Positions 14,983 to 23,495 of a stretch of DNA of 27,990 bases are shown here, piece by piece; the first letter of the stretch is position 1, and every line of letters starts with the position of its first letter. The stretch is from positions 1 through 27,990 of the forward strand of contig DASQLQ010000117.1 in NCBI GenBank assembly GCA_035629935.1, in the 5' to 3' direction. Position numbers and translations under genes: made by a program. A model generated the notes under the pieces. The model had not been told where the DNA came from. It did not search any database and worked only from the letters and a program-made list of their open reading frames with translations. This DNA comes from DASQLQ01 sp035629935 (GTDB lineage: Bacteria; Actinomycetota; CADDZG01; WHSQ01).

Positions 14983-15975
14983 ATGCTGTCTCACCGCCTG
15001 GACGAACCATGGATGCGCATCCGGCTGCTCGCCGGTGCGAGCGTTTTGGTGGTCGTCCTCGGGGTCGCTGCTTTCGTCTTCATAGAGGGCTGGTCGTTTC
15101 TCGATGCGCTCTATATGACGATCACGACACTCGCAACGACGGGGTTCGGCGAGGTGCGTCCACTGGATGTTTCGGGCCGGGTTCTCACGCTCGCCCTGAT
15201 CGTTGCCGGGATCGGTCTGATCGTGACCTCCGGAGCCGTCTTCGCACAGGTCATCCAAGAAGGAGTCATCGGTGAGCGTGGTAGGAGGAAGCGCATGCAA
15301 CGTCGGATCGAAGCCTTGAAGGACCACTTCATCATCTGCGCCTATGGGCGTGTGGGACGCACCGTTGCTCGCGAATTCGAAGCGGAGGGCATCCCGTTCG
15401 TGGTCATCGACAGGTTGATTGACCTAGAGCCGGAGATGTCCCGTGACGGGATCACTTATCTGATCGCCGATCCGACACACGAGCACGTTCTGAGAGAAGC
15501 CGGTATCGATCGGGCCCGTGGACTCGTGTCGGCTGTCGACGACGATGCCGAGAACGTCTACATCACGCTGACCGCGCGCTCTCTGAATCCCGAGGTCTAC
15601 ATCGTCGCTCGAGCGGCGGACGAATCGACGGCGGAGAAGCTCTACAAGGCGGGGGCCGATCGAGTGATCTCTCCATACGTGAGCAGCGGCCGACACATGG
15701 CCCTTCTCGCCTTACGGCCTCAAGTGGTCGATTACATCGAGGTCGAATCGGAAAAGGCCGGCGCCCTGCGTCTCGAAGAGGTCGTGATCGACAGTGGGTC
15801 GGACCTGATCGGTAAGGACCTGGCCGCGTTGTGTGAGGAAGGTGGGTGCCTGGTCCTTCGAAGGGCGGACGGTCATACGTTCACGAACCCCGAGGCGAGC
15901 ACTCGCCTGGAAGAGGGAGATCTGTTGGTGCTCCTGGGCGAGTCCAAGGGCTCCAAGACCTTCGAGAGGGCCTAG
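14983..15975 (+). CDS. Two-TM potassium channel with cytoplasmic RCK/TrkA domains
   Basis: The product has 330 residues. The channel consists of M1 (about 13-35), a pore helix with selectivity filter TTGFGE (52-57), and M2 (about 68-91). An RCK_N/TrkA-N nucleotide-binding domain begins at about 115; its Rossmann loop is A-Y-G-R-V-G, where the first Gly of the usual GxGxxG is Ala, with the acidic VVID after strand two. An RCK_C domain occupies about 255-330. Such channels are ligand-gated K+ (or cation) channels of the MthK/GsuK kind. It starts 4 bases after the carboxyltransferase stop and ends 2 bases before the next ATG, so it is embedded in the acyl-CoA operon, which is unusual company. 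Confidence 0.9.
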   Translation: MLSHRLDEPWMRIRLLAGASVLVVVLGVAAFVFIEGWSFLDALYMTITTLATTGFGEVRPLDVSGRVLTLALIVAGIGLIVTSGAVFAQVIQEGVIGERGRRKRMQRRIEALKDHFIICAYGRVGRTVAREFEAEGIPFVVIDRLIDLEPEMSRDGITYLIADPTHEHVLREAGIDRARGLVSAVDDDAENVYITLTARSLNPEVYIVARAADESTAEKLYKAGADRVISPYVSSGRHMALLALRPQVVDYIEVESEKAGALRLEEVVIDSGSDLIGKDLAALCEEGGCLVLRRADGHTFTNPEASTRLEEGDLLVLLGESKGSKTFERA

Positions 15976-15977
15976 CG

Positions 15978-16850
15978 ATGCGAGAAGGCTTTGCCAGAAC
16001 CAACGGGATAAGGATCTTCTTCGTCGAAGAGGGCGAAGGTCCGCTCGTGCTCCTGTGTCACGGTTTTCCCGAGTCCTGGTACTCGTGGCGCAATCAGATC
16101 GAGCCGTTGGCTGCTGCTGGCTTCCGAGTTGTGGCGATCGACCTTCCCGGTTACGGACGTTCCGACAAACCCGACGTCACTTACGACGTGGTGTGGCTCA
16201 CCGATTGCTTCGCAGGTTTGATCGAGTCGCTGGGGCACGAACAAGCCGTCCTGGCCGGTCACGATTGGGGTGGCCTGCTGGTGTGGCCTTTCGCTCGGTT
16301 GCACGCCGACAAGACTGCCGGGGTGATCGGCCTCAACGTCCCCGACCTTCCGCGTCCGCCCGTTCCGACAACCGAGTTCTTCCGGCAGATCGGCAGCGAC
16401 AAGCACAGCTACATCCTTTTCTTCCAGGAGCGTCATCGCGCCGAGGAGGTCATCGAGGCCGACATCGACGGTTTCATCAAAGGGATCCTCAAAGAGTCCG
16501 TCACCGTGCAGAAGGACGTCTTCACCGATGAGGTGCTGAAGGTCTACGCCGACACGTTCCGGCCCAAGGGGGCCATCACCCCGCCGATCGAGTACTACCG
16601 GAACATGGATCGCAACTGGGAGCTCCTCGAGCCGTACGACGACATGAAGATCGAGGTGCCCTGTCTCATGATCTGCGCCGAAGGCGATCCCGTGCTGCCC
16701 CCTTCGCTCGCCGATGGCATGGACGCACGGGTCCCAGACGTCGAGATCGTGACCATTCCCGACTGCGGCCACTGGACACAGCAGGAGCAGCCGGCCGCAA
16801 CGACGGAGCACATGCTGGCTTATCTGCAGGGTTTGCCACAGTGGAGATAG
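15978..16850 (+). CDS. Alpha/beta hydrolase, epoxide hydrolase-like
   Basis: The product is 290 residues from the ATG at 15978, 2 bases after the channel stop; a longer in-frame form would overlap the channel gene and has no domain match. Motifs: HGFPESW (28-34, oxyanion HGxP), nucleophile D96 in GHDWGG, catalytic H265 in DCGHWTQQEQP, and an acid around E235 or D237 (ICAEGDP). Candidate lid tyrosines are Y145 (SYILFFQ) and Y206/Y207 (EYYRN), as in soluble epoxide hydrolases. Asp nucleophile plus HGFPESW excludes ordinary esterases. Haloacid or haloalkane dehalogenase is the alternative, though the two tyrosines favour epoxide hydrolase. Cytoplasmic; substrate unknown. Confidence 0.88.
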   Translation: MREGFARTNGIRIFFVEEGEGPLVLLCHGFPESWYSWRNQIEPLAAAGFRVVAIDLPGYGRSDKPDVTYDVVWLTDCFAGLIESLGHEQAVLAGHDWGGLLVWPFARLHADKTAGVIGLNVPDLPRPPVPTTEFFRQIGSDKHSYILFFQERHRAEEVIEADIDGFIKGILKESVTVQKDVFTDEVLKVYADTFRPKGAITPPIEYYRNMDRNWELLEPYDDMKIEVPCLMICAEGDPVLPPSLADGMDARVPDVEIVTIPDCGHWTQQEQPAATTEHMLAYLQGLPQWR

Positions 16851-16861
16851 CCTCGGGCGCT

Positions 16862-17797
16862 ATGGACGATTGCATCATCACCTGCGCGATGAGCGGCGTC
16901 GCCGCTAACCGCGACCAGTGCCCGGCGATCCCTTACACGCCGGAGGAGTACGCGGCCGAAGCCAAGAGGGCCAGGGACGCCGGGGCGTCAGTCGTGCACA
17001 TCCACGCTCGCTATCCCGATGGGAGCCCCAGCTATCGCGTTGAGGAGTATCGAGCGATCACGCAGGCGATCTTGGCCGAGGCTCCCGATCTCATTATCAA
17101 TTACTCAACTGGAGCCGTTGGCGTACCGATCGAGGAGAGGGTTCATCAGATCACCGCGCTGAAACCCGAGTTGGGCGCGCTGAATATGGGATCGATGAAC
17201 TATGCGAAGTACTCGTCTAAACGGAAGTCGTTGATCTTCGACTTCGTCTTCGCGAACCCGTTCTCGGACATCACGTTTCTTCTGGAGAAGATGAACTCAG
17301 CCGGCGTCAAACCGGAGTGTGAGTGCTTCGACACCGGCCATATCGGTAACGTCACGCCCTTGTTGGACATGGGCTTGATCGAGCCTCCGATCCAGTTCTC
17401 GCTGATCATGGGCGTGTTGGGCGGCGCGCCGCTCAGCGCGCGCAACCTGGCTCACATGGCGTCGATCCTCCCGCAGCCGAGCACGTGGGAAGTGATCGGC
17501 ATCAGCCGCGATCAATGGAAGGTGGTTGCGGCTGCCGCTTCGCTTGGTGGGAACGTCCGCGTGGGACTCGAGGACAACTTCTACGTGCCCTCTGGTGAGA
17601 TGGCATCGTCCAACGGCGATCTGATCGCGGCCGCGGCGGAGCTGATCGAACTGTCGGGGCGGAAGGTCGCGGACCCCTCCGCTGCCCGCCGCCTCCTGTC
17701 ACTTCCCGATCCCCCCGACCGGACTGCACTGGAATCTGCAGTCGGGGATTCAGTTGGAGCGCCGACGGGCTCGGCCGTCGGCGGAAGAGCAGAATGA
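16862..17797 (+). CDS. BKACE family beta-keto acid cleavage enzyme (DUF849)
   Basis: The product is 311 residues from the ATG at 16862, which puts the zinc ligands at H46 and H48 (VVHIHAR), the same numbers as in the founding enzyme Kce. A GTG at 16841 would add 7 residues and overlap the hydrolase stop. GLEDN (E237) gives the third metal ligand, and IITCAMSGV at the N-terminus, NYSTGA and CECFDTGHI are further family marks. BKACE enzymes condense a beta-keto acid with acetyl-CoA to give acetoacetate and a new CoA ester. The last 35 residues are a Pro/Ala/Gly-rich tail. The biotin carrier ATG overlaps its stop (ATGA), so the two are coupled. Confidence 0.92.
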   Translation: MDDCIITCAMSGVAANRDQCPAIPYTPEEYAAEAKRARDAGASVVHIHARYPDGSPSYRVEEYRAITQAILAEAPDLIINYSTGAVGVPIEERVHQITALKPELGALNMGSMNYAKYSSKRKSLIFDFVFANPFSDITFLLEKMNSAGVKPECECFDTGHIGNVTPLLDMGLIEPPIQFSLIMGVLGGAPLSARNLAHMASILPQPSTWEVIGISRDQWKVVAAAASLGGNVRVGLEDNFYVPSGEMASSNGDLIAAAAELIELSGRKVADPSAARRLLSLPDPPDRTALESAVGDSVGAPTGSAVGGRAE

Positions 17798-18009
17798 GCG
17801 AGGAAGTGTTGGCTGAGATGGTCGCCAACGTGTGGAAGGTGCTCGTGGCGACCGGGGACGACATAGCGGAGGGTGACACGATCTGCATCCTCGAGTCGAT
17901 GAAGATGGAGATACCCGTCGAATCAACTGCCTCGGGAAAGATCTCGGAGATCAACGTTACGGAAGGTGGTGTCGTCCAGGAGGGCGATGTCATCGCCGTC
18001 ATCGACTGA
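17794..18009 (+). CDS. Biotin carboxyl carrier protein (biotinyl/lipoyl domain)
   Basis: A 71-residue single biotinyl domain with the biotinylation motif ESMKME (K37) and the paired VATGDDIAEGDTI and VTEGGVVQEGDVIAVID halves of the barrel. Separate, very short carriers of this kind serve actinobacterial and other acyl-CoA carboxylases. The carboxyltransferase is encoded 3 kb upstream in the same direction, so they are probably partners, but the biotin carboxylase is missing from the window. The ATG overlaps the BKACE stop. Its own stop lies close to or inside the start region of the next crotonase gene. Confidence 0.93.
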   Translation: MSEEVLAEMVANVWKVLVATGDDIAEGDTICILESMKMEIPVESTASGKISEINVTEGGVVQEGDVIAVID

Positions 18010-18793
18010 CACCGTGGCGCTGGTCGAAGTCACCGCCGAGGGGGCATTGGGGACCCTCCTCCTGAACCGACCCGACTCACGCAATGCACTTTCGGTCCAG
18101 ATGTGCGAAGACGTCGTGGTCGCCCTTCATGGTCTCGAAGCCGACCCCGAAGTTCGAGTGGTCATCGTCAAGGGGGCGGGGCCGGTTTTCTGTGCGGGAG
18201 CGGACTTCGCCGCGGTGGGAGCCGGTGGGATGGACTTCCTCCCGGCTTTCGAGAACATGCTCGAGGCCGTTGCTCGCTGCACCTTGCCCACGGTCGCTTC
18301 GATCCATGGCGCCGCGCTCGGTGGAGGGCTGCAGCTGGCTACCGTGTGCGACTTCCGGGTGACGGAGTCCGACGCAAAGCTAGGCATCCCCTCGGCCCGC
18401 CTGGGCATCCTCGTTAACTTCGAGAATGTTCAGCGGTTGGTGTTGCTTGCCGGCGTTGCGGTTGCCAAGGAGGTTCTGATGACCTCACGCACATTCTCCG
18501 GTGACGAGGCGGCACACGCAGGGTTGGTGCATCGGAGCGTCGCGCCGGAATCTCTGGACGATGAAGTCATCGCCCTGGCCGATCAGATCGCACGTGGTGC
18601 GCCGTTATCGGTCCAAGGTGTCAAACGCTCGATCCAGGTGATCGTCGACCATCTCGGCGGTGCACGTTCTGCAACACCGGAGACGGTCGAAGAGATCGAC
18701 CACTTGGTGGCCGCGGCTTACGGGAGCGAGGACCTGCAAGAGGGCATCGCAGCGATGTCCGAGAAGCGGCCCCCAAACTTCACCGGCACCTAA
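17987..18793 (+). CDS. Crotonase-family protein lacking both catalytic glutamates
   Basis: The family fold is clear from LLNRPDSRNALS, PVFCAGADFAAVG and HGAALGGGLQLATVCDFRV. Relative to enoyl-CoA hydratase, the two catalytic Glu positions are Gln (GGGLQLA) and Ser (GIPSARLGI), so water addition by the usual mechanism is unlikely. An isomerase, hydrolase or decarboxylase role is possible. The start is uncertain: ATG at 17987 sits 3 bases after an AGGAGG and overlaps the carrier gene. GTG at 18014, 4 bases after the carrier stop, would give an N-terminus (MALVEVTAEGALGTLLL) closer to typical crotonases. It is the last gene of the acyl-CoA cluster. Confidence 0.87.
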   Translation: MSSPSSTDTVALVEVTAEGALGTLLLNRPDSRNALSVQMCEDVVVALHGLEADPEVRVVIVKGAGPVFCAGADFAAVGAGGMDFLPAFENMLEAVARCTLPTVASIHGAALGGGLQLATVCDFRVTESDAKLGIPSARLGILVNFENVQRLVLLAGVAVAKEVLMTSRTFSGDEAAHAGLVHRSVAPESLDDEVIALADQIARGAPLSVQGVKRSIQVIVDHLGGARSATPETVEEIDHLVAAAYGSEDLQEGIAAMSEKRPPNFTGT

Positions 18794-18945
18794 CCGGGTT
18801 CGGGCTCCTGTCCGCGCTTCTTCCATGCTTCGACATCGCAACCGACACCCGTGAGAAGGGCCACCCCATCTCTCGACAGACGCTGTCGACGTTTCGGTGC
18901 CGCGAGTTTCCCGAGCTCGCGCGCAGTGGCGAATCTGGTTGGCAG

Positions 18946-19314
18946 CTAGAGGGGGCGGCGGTTCGCGAAGCCGGTGTCGGTTGGGTGCCAGTAGGCAACC
19001 TCCGGCTCACCCAGGCGCCAGCAGAGCCACGCTTCCTGCCCGTCGATGACCGCCGGGAAGTCGGCAAGCCCCTGCGAGATGTCCCGAACCTGGATCTCCC
19101 ACTCCTGGATCCGGTCGAGAAGCTCGGAAACTCGGGCGAGTGTGCGCGACCAATCATCTCGGTCGTGCGAGCCACCGTTCGATGCCGCCGCCGTTGCAAC
19201 TGCCTGCCTGATCTGCGCGGCCGCCTCGAACTTCTCCCTGAGCTCCACGAGAGTGGGAGCCAGGTACGGCAACAAAGAGTTTGCTTCGGCCTGTGTGTAT
19301 CGCTTCTCTGCCAC
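18946..19314 (-). CDS. DUF2203 family protein
   Basis: The product has 122 residues. A helical N-terminus (YTQAEANSLLPYLAPTLVEL) and a coiled middle (about 20-75) lead to the conserved C-terminus DFPAVIDGQEAWLCWRLGEP, then EVAYWHPTDTGFANRRPL, the hallmark of DUF2203. Function of the family is unknown. The GTG start at 19314 shares one base with the TAG stop of the metallophosphoesterase gene, so the two are coupled. It is a soluble cytoplasmic protein. About 150 bases without a gene separate it from the convergent crotonase; a 6-bp hairpin at 18874-18888 there is too weak to call a terminator. Confidence 0.88.
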   Translation of the reverse strand: MAEKRYTQAEANSLLPYLAPTLVELREKFEAAAQIRQAVATAAASNGGSHDRDDWSRTLARVSELLDRIQEWEIQVRDISQGLADFPAVIDGQEAWLCWRLGEPEVAYWHPTDTGFANRRPL

Positions 19315-19997
19315 TAGGCCCCCATCAACTGGAGGAAGCGCTGGCTAGCGGCATCTGCCCGCGAACGAGCTTCGCTGATAGCTGCATCCCTATCGAACTC
19401 GACGCGCCGGTGACGAAGCACGAAGTCCGTGCCCTCCCGATCGATCAGTAGATAGGAGGCTGTTTCTGCATCCATCGGCAGGCCGACCGAACCTGCGTTG
19501 CAGACCAGTGTCGAATCCGTCAGTCGTCTCGTGAACGCAACGTGCACGTGTCCATAAATGACGAGGGATGCGTGGCCCTCGTAAGGAGTGAAGGCAGCAG
19601 GCGGGGCGTCGGGCGTGGGGCCGGTAAAAGGTGACTCCGGAGTCCCGTGAACCATGAGGATCGAGCCGGGGCCCGAATGACCGAGCGGCAGGTTCAACAA
19701 CCAGTGAGCGTCGTTCTCGGAGATGTTGTGTGCGGCGGCGATGGCCTCGTACGTGTGACGTTCCTCTTCGTCCTGGATGGTTTGCGGATCGCCCGTCACC
19801 CACACATCGGCATTCCCTTTGACCGTCTTCCATCCGGAAGAGCGCACCCTCTCGATGCATTCGGACGCCCATGGGCCCGTCCAGGCGAGATCGCCGGTGC
19901 ACCACACCTCGTCCGGTGAGAACTTCTCCATATCTCCCATGACGGCATCGAGCGCCGGAAGGTTGCCGTGGATGTCGCCTAGCACCGCGATCTGCAT
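19314..19997 (-). CDS. Calcineurin-like metallophosphoesterase
   Basis: The product is 227 residues from the ATG at 19997, chosen because GGGGA precedes it and the first metal motif begins at once (MQIAVLGDIHGN). Further ligands: CTGDLAWTGP, KGNADVWV, MVHGTPESPF and YGHVHVAF. These are the D-x-H, G-D-x-x, G-N-H/D, H and G-H-x-H blocks of the superfamily. In the GNHD/E block this protein has GNAD, as in YfcE/MJ0936-type phosphodiesterases. It is cytoplasmic; the substrate (nucleotide or phosphodiester) is not known. The start codon is only 23 bases from the divergent kinase start. Confidence 0.88.
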   Translation of the reverse strand: MQIAVLGDIHGNLPALDAVMGDMEKFSPDEVWCTGDLAWTGPWASECIERVRSSGWKTVKGNADVWVTGDPQTIQDEEERHTYEAIAAAHNISENDAHWLLNLPLGHSGPGSILMVHGTPESPFTGPTPDAPPAAFTPYEGHASLVIYGHVHVAFTRRLTDSTLVCNAGSVGLPMDAETASYLLIDREGTDFVLRHRRVEFDRDAAISEARSRADAASQRFLQLMGA

Positions 19998-20020
19998 CGT
20001 TCCCCTAACCTTAGACAGCA

Positions 20021-21454
20021 GTGTCAACGCTAGCCGAACGTATCCGCGAGGTATCCGACCTTTCCGAACGAGAGGCCGAGCATCTACGCTCGCTCTGCTC
20101 TGCCTGGCAGGTGCTCGCCGACCTTTCTTTCTCGGACTTGCTGCTGTACGTCCCCACGCGTCATGCAGATGTCTACGAGATCTGCGCGCAGCTTCGGCCT
20201 TTCACATCTCAAACTCTGTATCCGAACGACATGGTCCGAACCAGGTTGTCGCAGCCAGAACAACCGGCGGTTGAGCGGGCGTACCGGGAGGGACGCGTCT
20301 GGTCCCAAGAAGAGCCCGTGTTGGTCGACGGCATCCCGATACGCATGGACGCAGTGCCGGTTCGTTACGAGGGCAAGGTCATAGCCGTTCTGACGAAAGA
20401 AGGAAGTCCCGCTACCTCGCGGCGGCCGGGCCGGCTAGAGCAGGTTTATCTGAACGCGGCAGACCATGTCTCGAAGATGATCTGCGATGGAGTCTTTCCG
20501 TTCTCGGATCCGGTGCGCGGGGAATGGCCGCGGGTGGGTGACGGCCTCTACGTCCTCGACGAGGAAGGGCGAGTCAGCTGGGCCTCGCCGAACGCGCTTT
20601 CGTCGTTGCGGCGGTTGGGCATCAAGCAGAACGTTCTGGGTCGCCAGCTCGACGAGCTCGGGTTGGGCGAGACGCCGGTCAAGGATGCGATCACATCTTT
20701 GCAACTACGCGACGGCGAACTGGAGCGAGGTAACAACCACGTCATGCTCCGCGTCGTCCCGCTGGTCGATGGTGACGCTGTCGCAGGTCTGCTCGCCCTG
20801 GCCAAGGACGTCAGCGAACTACGCGAGAAGGAACGTGTCATCTCGGTCAAGGACGCGACGATCCGCGAGATCCACCATCGTGTGAAGAACAACCTCCAGA
20901 CCATCGCATCACTCCTGCGTTTGCAGGGACGTCGATTGCAGTCGGAGGAGGCCAAGGCGGCCTTGCAGGAGAGCGTGTTGAGGATCGGCTCGATCGCTCT
21001 CGTTCACGAAACCCTCTCCGAGGACACGTCGGACGTCGCCGACTTCGGAGTCGTCGCTCGAAGGGTCGCGCAGATGGTCTCGGACGTCTTGGTGCTTCCG
21101 GAACGGCGCGTCGAGGTGAAGGTTGCGGGAAGCACCGGTCCCATCGGCGCGGACATCTCAACCCCGATGGCGGTGACCCTCGCCGAGCTCCTGCAGAACG
21201 CGATCGAGCACGCCTTTCCCGACGGCCGGTCCGGCACGGTCGGAGTTGACGTCAGCGCCGATGAGAACGAAGTCGTACTCGTAGTCTGGGACGACGGGGT
21301 CGGGGTGTCTTCCGAACCACTCGAAGGGGCGAGGCTGGGACTTCAGATCCTCCACTCGCTCGTCGAGGAGCTGGGCGGCAAGATCGAGATTTCTTCCAAC
21401 GGGGGTACCCGCGTCGAGGTGAAGGTCCCGATCCAGGTCGACGCCACCGGTTAG
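20021..21454 (+). CDS. pdtaS: PdtaS-like soluble sensor histidine kinase
   Basis: The product is 477 residues from GTG 20021. An N-terminal GAF-like domain (about 1-155; SAWQVLADLSFSDLLLYVPT, EEPVLVDGIPIRMDAVPV) and a PAS-like domain (about 165-265; GLYVLDEEGRVSWASPNALS) precede a HisKA_2 dimerisation domain with REIHHRVKNNLQ (phospho-acceptor H285 or H286). The HATPase domain has LLQNAIEHAF, WDDGVGV and GLQILHSLV. No transmembrane segment is present. This is the layout of mycobacterial PdtaS, which phosphorylates the RNA-binding antiterminator PdtaR. No PdtaR gene lies in the window. Its stop codon interlocks with that of the convergent penicillin-binding protein gene (bases 21451-21454). 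Confidence 0.9.
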   Translation: MSTLAERIREVSDLSEREAEHLRSLCSAWQVLADLSFSDLLLYVPTRHADVYEICAQLRPFTSQTLYPNDMVRTRLSQPEQPAVERAYREGRVWSQEEPVLVDGIPIRMDAVPVRYEGKVIAVLTKEGSPATSRRPGRLEQVYLNAADHVSKMICDGVFPFSDPVRGEWPRVGDGLYVLDEEGRVSWASPNALSSLRRLGIKQNVLGRQLDELGLGETPVKDAITSLQLRDGELERGNNHVMLRVVPLVDGDAVAGLLALAKDVSELREKERVISVKDATIREIHHRVKNNLQTIASLLRLQGRRLQSEEAKAALQESVLRIGSIALVHETLSEDTSDVADFGVVARRVAQMVSDVLVLPERRVEVKVAGSTGPIGADISTPMAVTLAELLQNAIEHAFPDGRSGTVGVDVSADENEVVLVVWDDGVGVSSEPLEGARLGLQILHSLVEELGGKIEISSNGGTRVEVKVPIQVDATG

Positions 21455-23493
21455 GGCGAGGGACTCGGCGTCGCTCCAGACGCGGATCCCGAGGGCGAAA
21501 CCTCAGGTGAGGGACCCACGGGGGACGGCGTCGCCGTGATGGTGGGGGTGGGAGCAGGACAGACCTCCCGGGGGGCCAGCTGCTTCAGCATCGTCCTGGC
21601 TTCGCCCGGGCACCAGTCGGCCGCCAGAAGACCCGTCTCGGGATCGATCTCGATCGTGATCATGTCCTCCTCCGGCAACCGGAAGATCTGCTTGGGGGTG
21701 TCCTTGAGCGCTGCCGACATGAACGCCCGCCAGATGAGCGCCGGGTAGTTGCCGCCCCACACCCTCGTCCCATGGACCGAATCCATCGGCACGCGGCCCT
21801 CGGGGTAACCGACCCAGACGGCGGCGACGAGGTCGGGTGTGTAACCGACGAACCATGCATCGGCGTGGTCATCGGTCGTACCGGTCTTACCTGCAGCAGG
21901 CCGGCCGATGTCCGCTGCTTTGCCGGTGCCACGCGAGATGACGTCGTGAAGTACGTGGGTCAACAAGAAAGCGTTCCCCGGTGCCATCGCCGCGGGAGTG
22001 CTGGACTGATCGGGTTCGAAGATCGCTCCGTCCGCGGAACGGATGCGTTTGATCGTCGTCGGTTCAACGGCGGTTCCGTAGTTTGCGATCGTCGCGTAGG
22101 CCGTTGCCATGTCGAGAACACTCACCTCACTTGCTCCCAGTGCGATCGATGGATACGCCGGCAGATCGGCCTGAACGCCCATGAGCTCGGCCTGTTTGGC
22201 GATGGCCGGAGGCCCGAGTTGCAGGGCCAAGCGGGCGAACACCCCGTTCACAGAACGGACCAACGCCTCGTTCAACGGAAGGAAGCCACCGGCTGTGCCT
22301 TCGGAGTTCGCTACGGTCCATGTGCTGCCGTCCACGAGATGAAAGACCCCGGGTGATGCCTGGTACTGGGCGTCCAGCGAGATGCCCGATTCCATCGCGG
22401 CAGCCGCGGCTATCGGCTTGAACGAGGATCCTGGTTGCCGCCCCGAACCGCCTCCCGCTTTGCCCATGGCGAGATTCACCTGCGACAGCTCCCAGTCGCG
22501 CCCTCCAACCATCGCCAACACTTCACCGGTCTTGGGGCGGATCGCCAGGATCGCGGCCTCCGGGTCTTCAGCAGCGGGGAGGTAGGTGCGGACGGCCTCC
22601 TCGGCCGCGAGTTGCATCTCGGGATCGAGGGTCGTGGTGATCCTCAGCCCCCCTTTCCACAAGGCACCGGCGCGTTCGATATCCGTCTTGCCGAATCTGC
22701 GGTCGTTCAACACCTCTCGCTTAACGGCCTCGACGAAGTACGGCTGTTTCGTCGAGAGCTGTCGAGGGATGGCGGTGATGCCGAGCGGTGACTCTTTCGC
22801 TTGGCGCGCCCGGGTGAACGAGATCAGCCCCAACTGCACCATGCGATCGAGAACATAAGCGCGACGCTGCCGCCCCAGACGAGGATGGTCGCGTGGGTCG
22901 TAACGACTCGGCGCTTTGATGACGCCGGCAAGGAGTGCGGCTTCGGGCAGGGACAGTGTGCCCGCGCCGTGTCCGAAGAAAGTTTCGGACGCGGCCTTGA
23001 CCCCATACGCGCCCTGGCCCAGATAAACCGTGTTCAGGTAGCGCTCGAGGATCTCGTCCTTGGAGAAACGGCGCTCGATCTCGATCGCAAAGCGGAGCTC
23101 CTTGGCCTTTCGCTCGAGGGTTCGAGGGGCCGCCTTTCCCGGCGCCGCGATGTATGTGTTCTTCACATATTGCTGAGTGATCGTGCTGCCGCCTTGCAGG
23201 ATCTCGCCCCTGTCGAAGTTGATGATCGCTGCGCGAGCGATCGAGCGAAGGTCGTAGCCGGGATGTTCGTAGAAACGCGCGTCCTCCGCGGCGAGGACCG
23301 CGTCGATCAAAGCGTCGGGAAGTGATTCCAGCGGCAGGAGGGCACGGTTCTGCCTGTACAGGCGGGCCAGGAATGTTCCGTCCGACGCGATGATCGTCGT
23401 GCGAAGTGGAAGTTGGCGCTCGGATGAGAGGTCTATCGGCGCCAACGAGCAGGCCGGCGCCGCAAGGAGCAAGGCGGCCACTGCCCGCTTCAT
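21451..23493 (-). CDS. Bifunctional penicillin-binding protein (class A, PBP1A-like)
   Basis: The product is 680 residues from the ATG at 23493, picked because AGAGGA lies 6 bases upstream and a hydrophobic leader follows. The N-terminus (MKRAVAALLLAAPACSLAP) has one short hydrophobic run ending in a cysteine, so it could be a signal anchor or a poor lipobox. The glycosyltransferase domain has E70 (AAEDARFYEHPGYD), GGSTITQQ (101-108) and RYLNTVYLGQGAYG. The transpeptidase domain has S356-SFK (SxxK), SVN (414-416) and KTGTT (536-540). The C-terminus is a Pro/Ser/Thr-rich tail after a two-cysteine segment. It polymerises and crosslinks peptidoglycan. The sigma stop overlaps an alternative ATG at 23499, tying it to the sigma operon. 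Confidence 0.93.
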   Translation of the reverse strand: MKRAVAALLLAAPACSLAPIDLSSERQLPLRTTIIASDGTFLARLYRQNRALLPLESLPDALIDAVLAAEDARFYEHPGYDLRSIARAAIINFDRGEILQGGSTITQQYVKNTYIAAPGKAAPRTLERKAKELRFAIEIERRFSKDEILERYLNTVYLGQGAYGVKAASETFFGHGAGTLSLPEAALLAGVIKAPSRYDPRDHPRLGRQRRAYVLDRMVQLGLISFTRARQAKESPLGITAIPRQLSTKQPYFVEAVKREVLNDRRFGKTDIERAGALWKGGLRITTTLDPEMQLAAEEAVRTYLPAAEDPEAAILAIRPKTGEVLAMVGGRDWELSQVNLAMGKAGGGSGRQPGSSFKPIAAAAAMESGISLDAQYQASPGVFHLVDGSTWTVANSEGTAGGFLPLNEALVRSVNGVFARLALQLGPPAIAKQAELMGVQADLPAYPSIALGASEVSVLDMATAYATIANYGTAVEPTTIKRIRSADGAIFEPDQSSTPAAMAPGNAFLLTHVLHDVISRGTGKAADIGRPAAGKTGTTDDHADAWFVGYTPDLVAAVWVGYPEGRVPMDSVHGTRVWGGNYPALIWRAFMSAALKDTPKQIFRLPEEDMITIEIDPETGLLAADWCPGEARTMLKQLAPREVCPAPTPTITATPSPVGPSPEVSPSGSASGATPSPSP

Positions 23494-23495
23494 GT

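Noticed and set aside
15846..15977. Upstream extension of the epoxide-hydrolase-like frame
   Set aside because: It overlaps the end of the K+ channel gene, and the family N-terminus begins at the ATG at 15978.
18874..18888. 6-bp hairpin between the convergent crotonase and DUF2203 genes
   Set aside because: The stem is short with a 3-base loop and no U-run, so it is not called a terminator.
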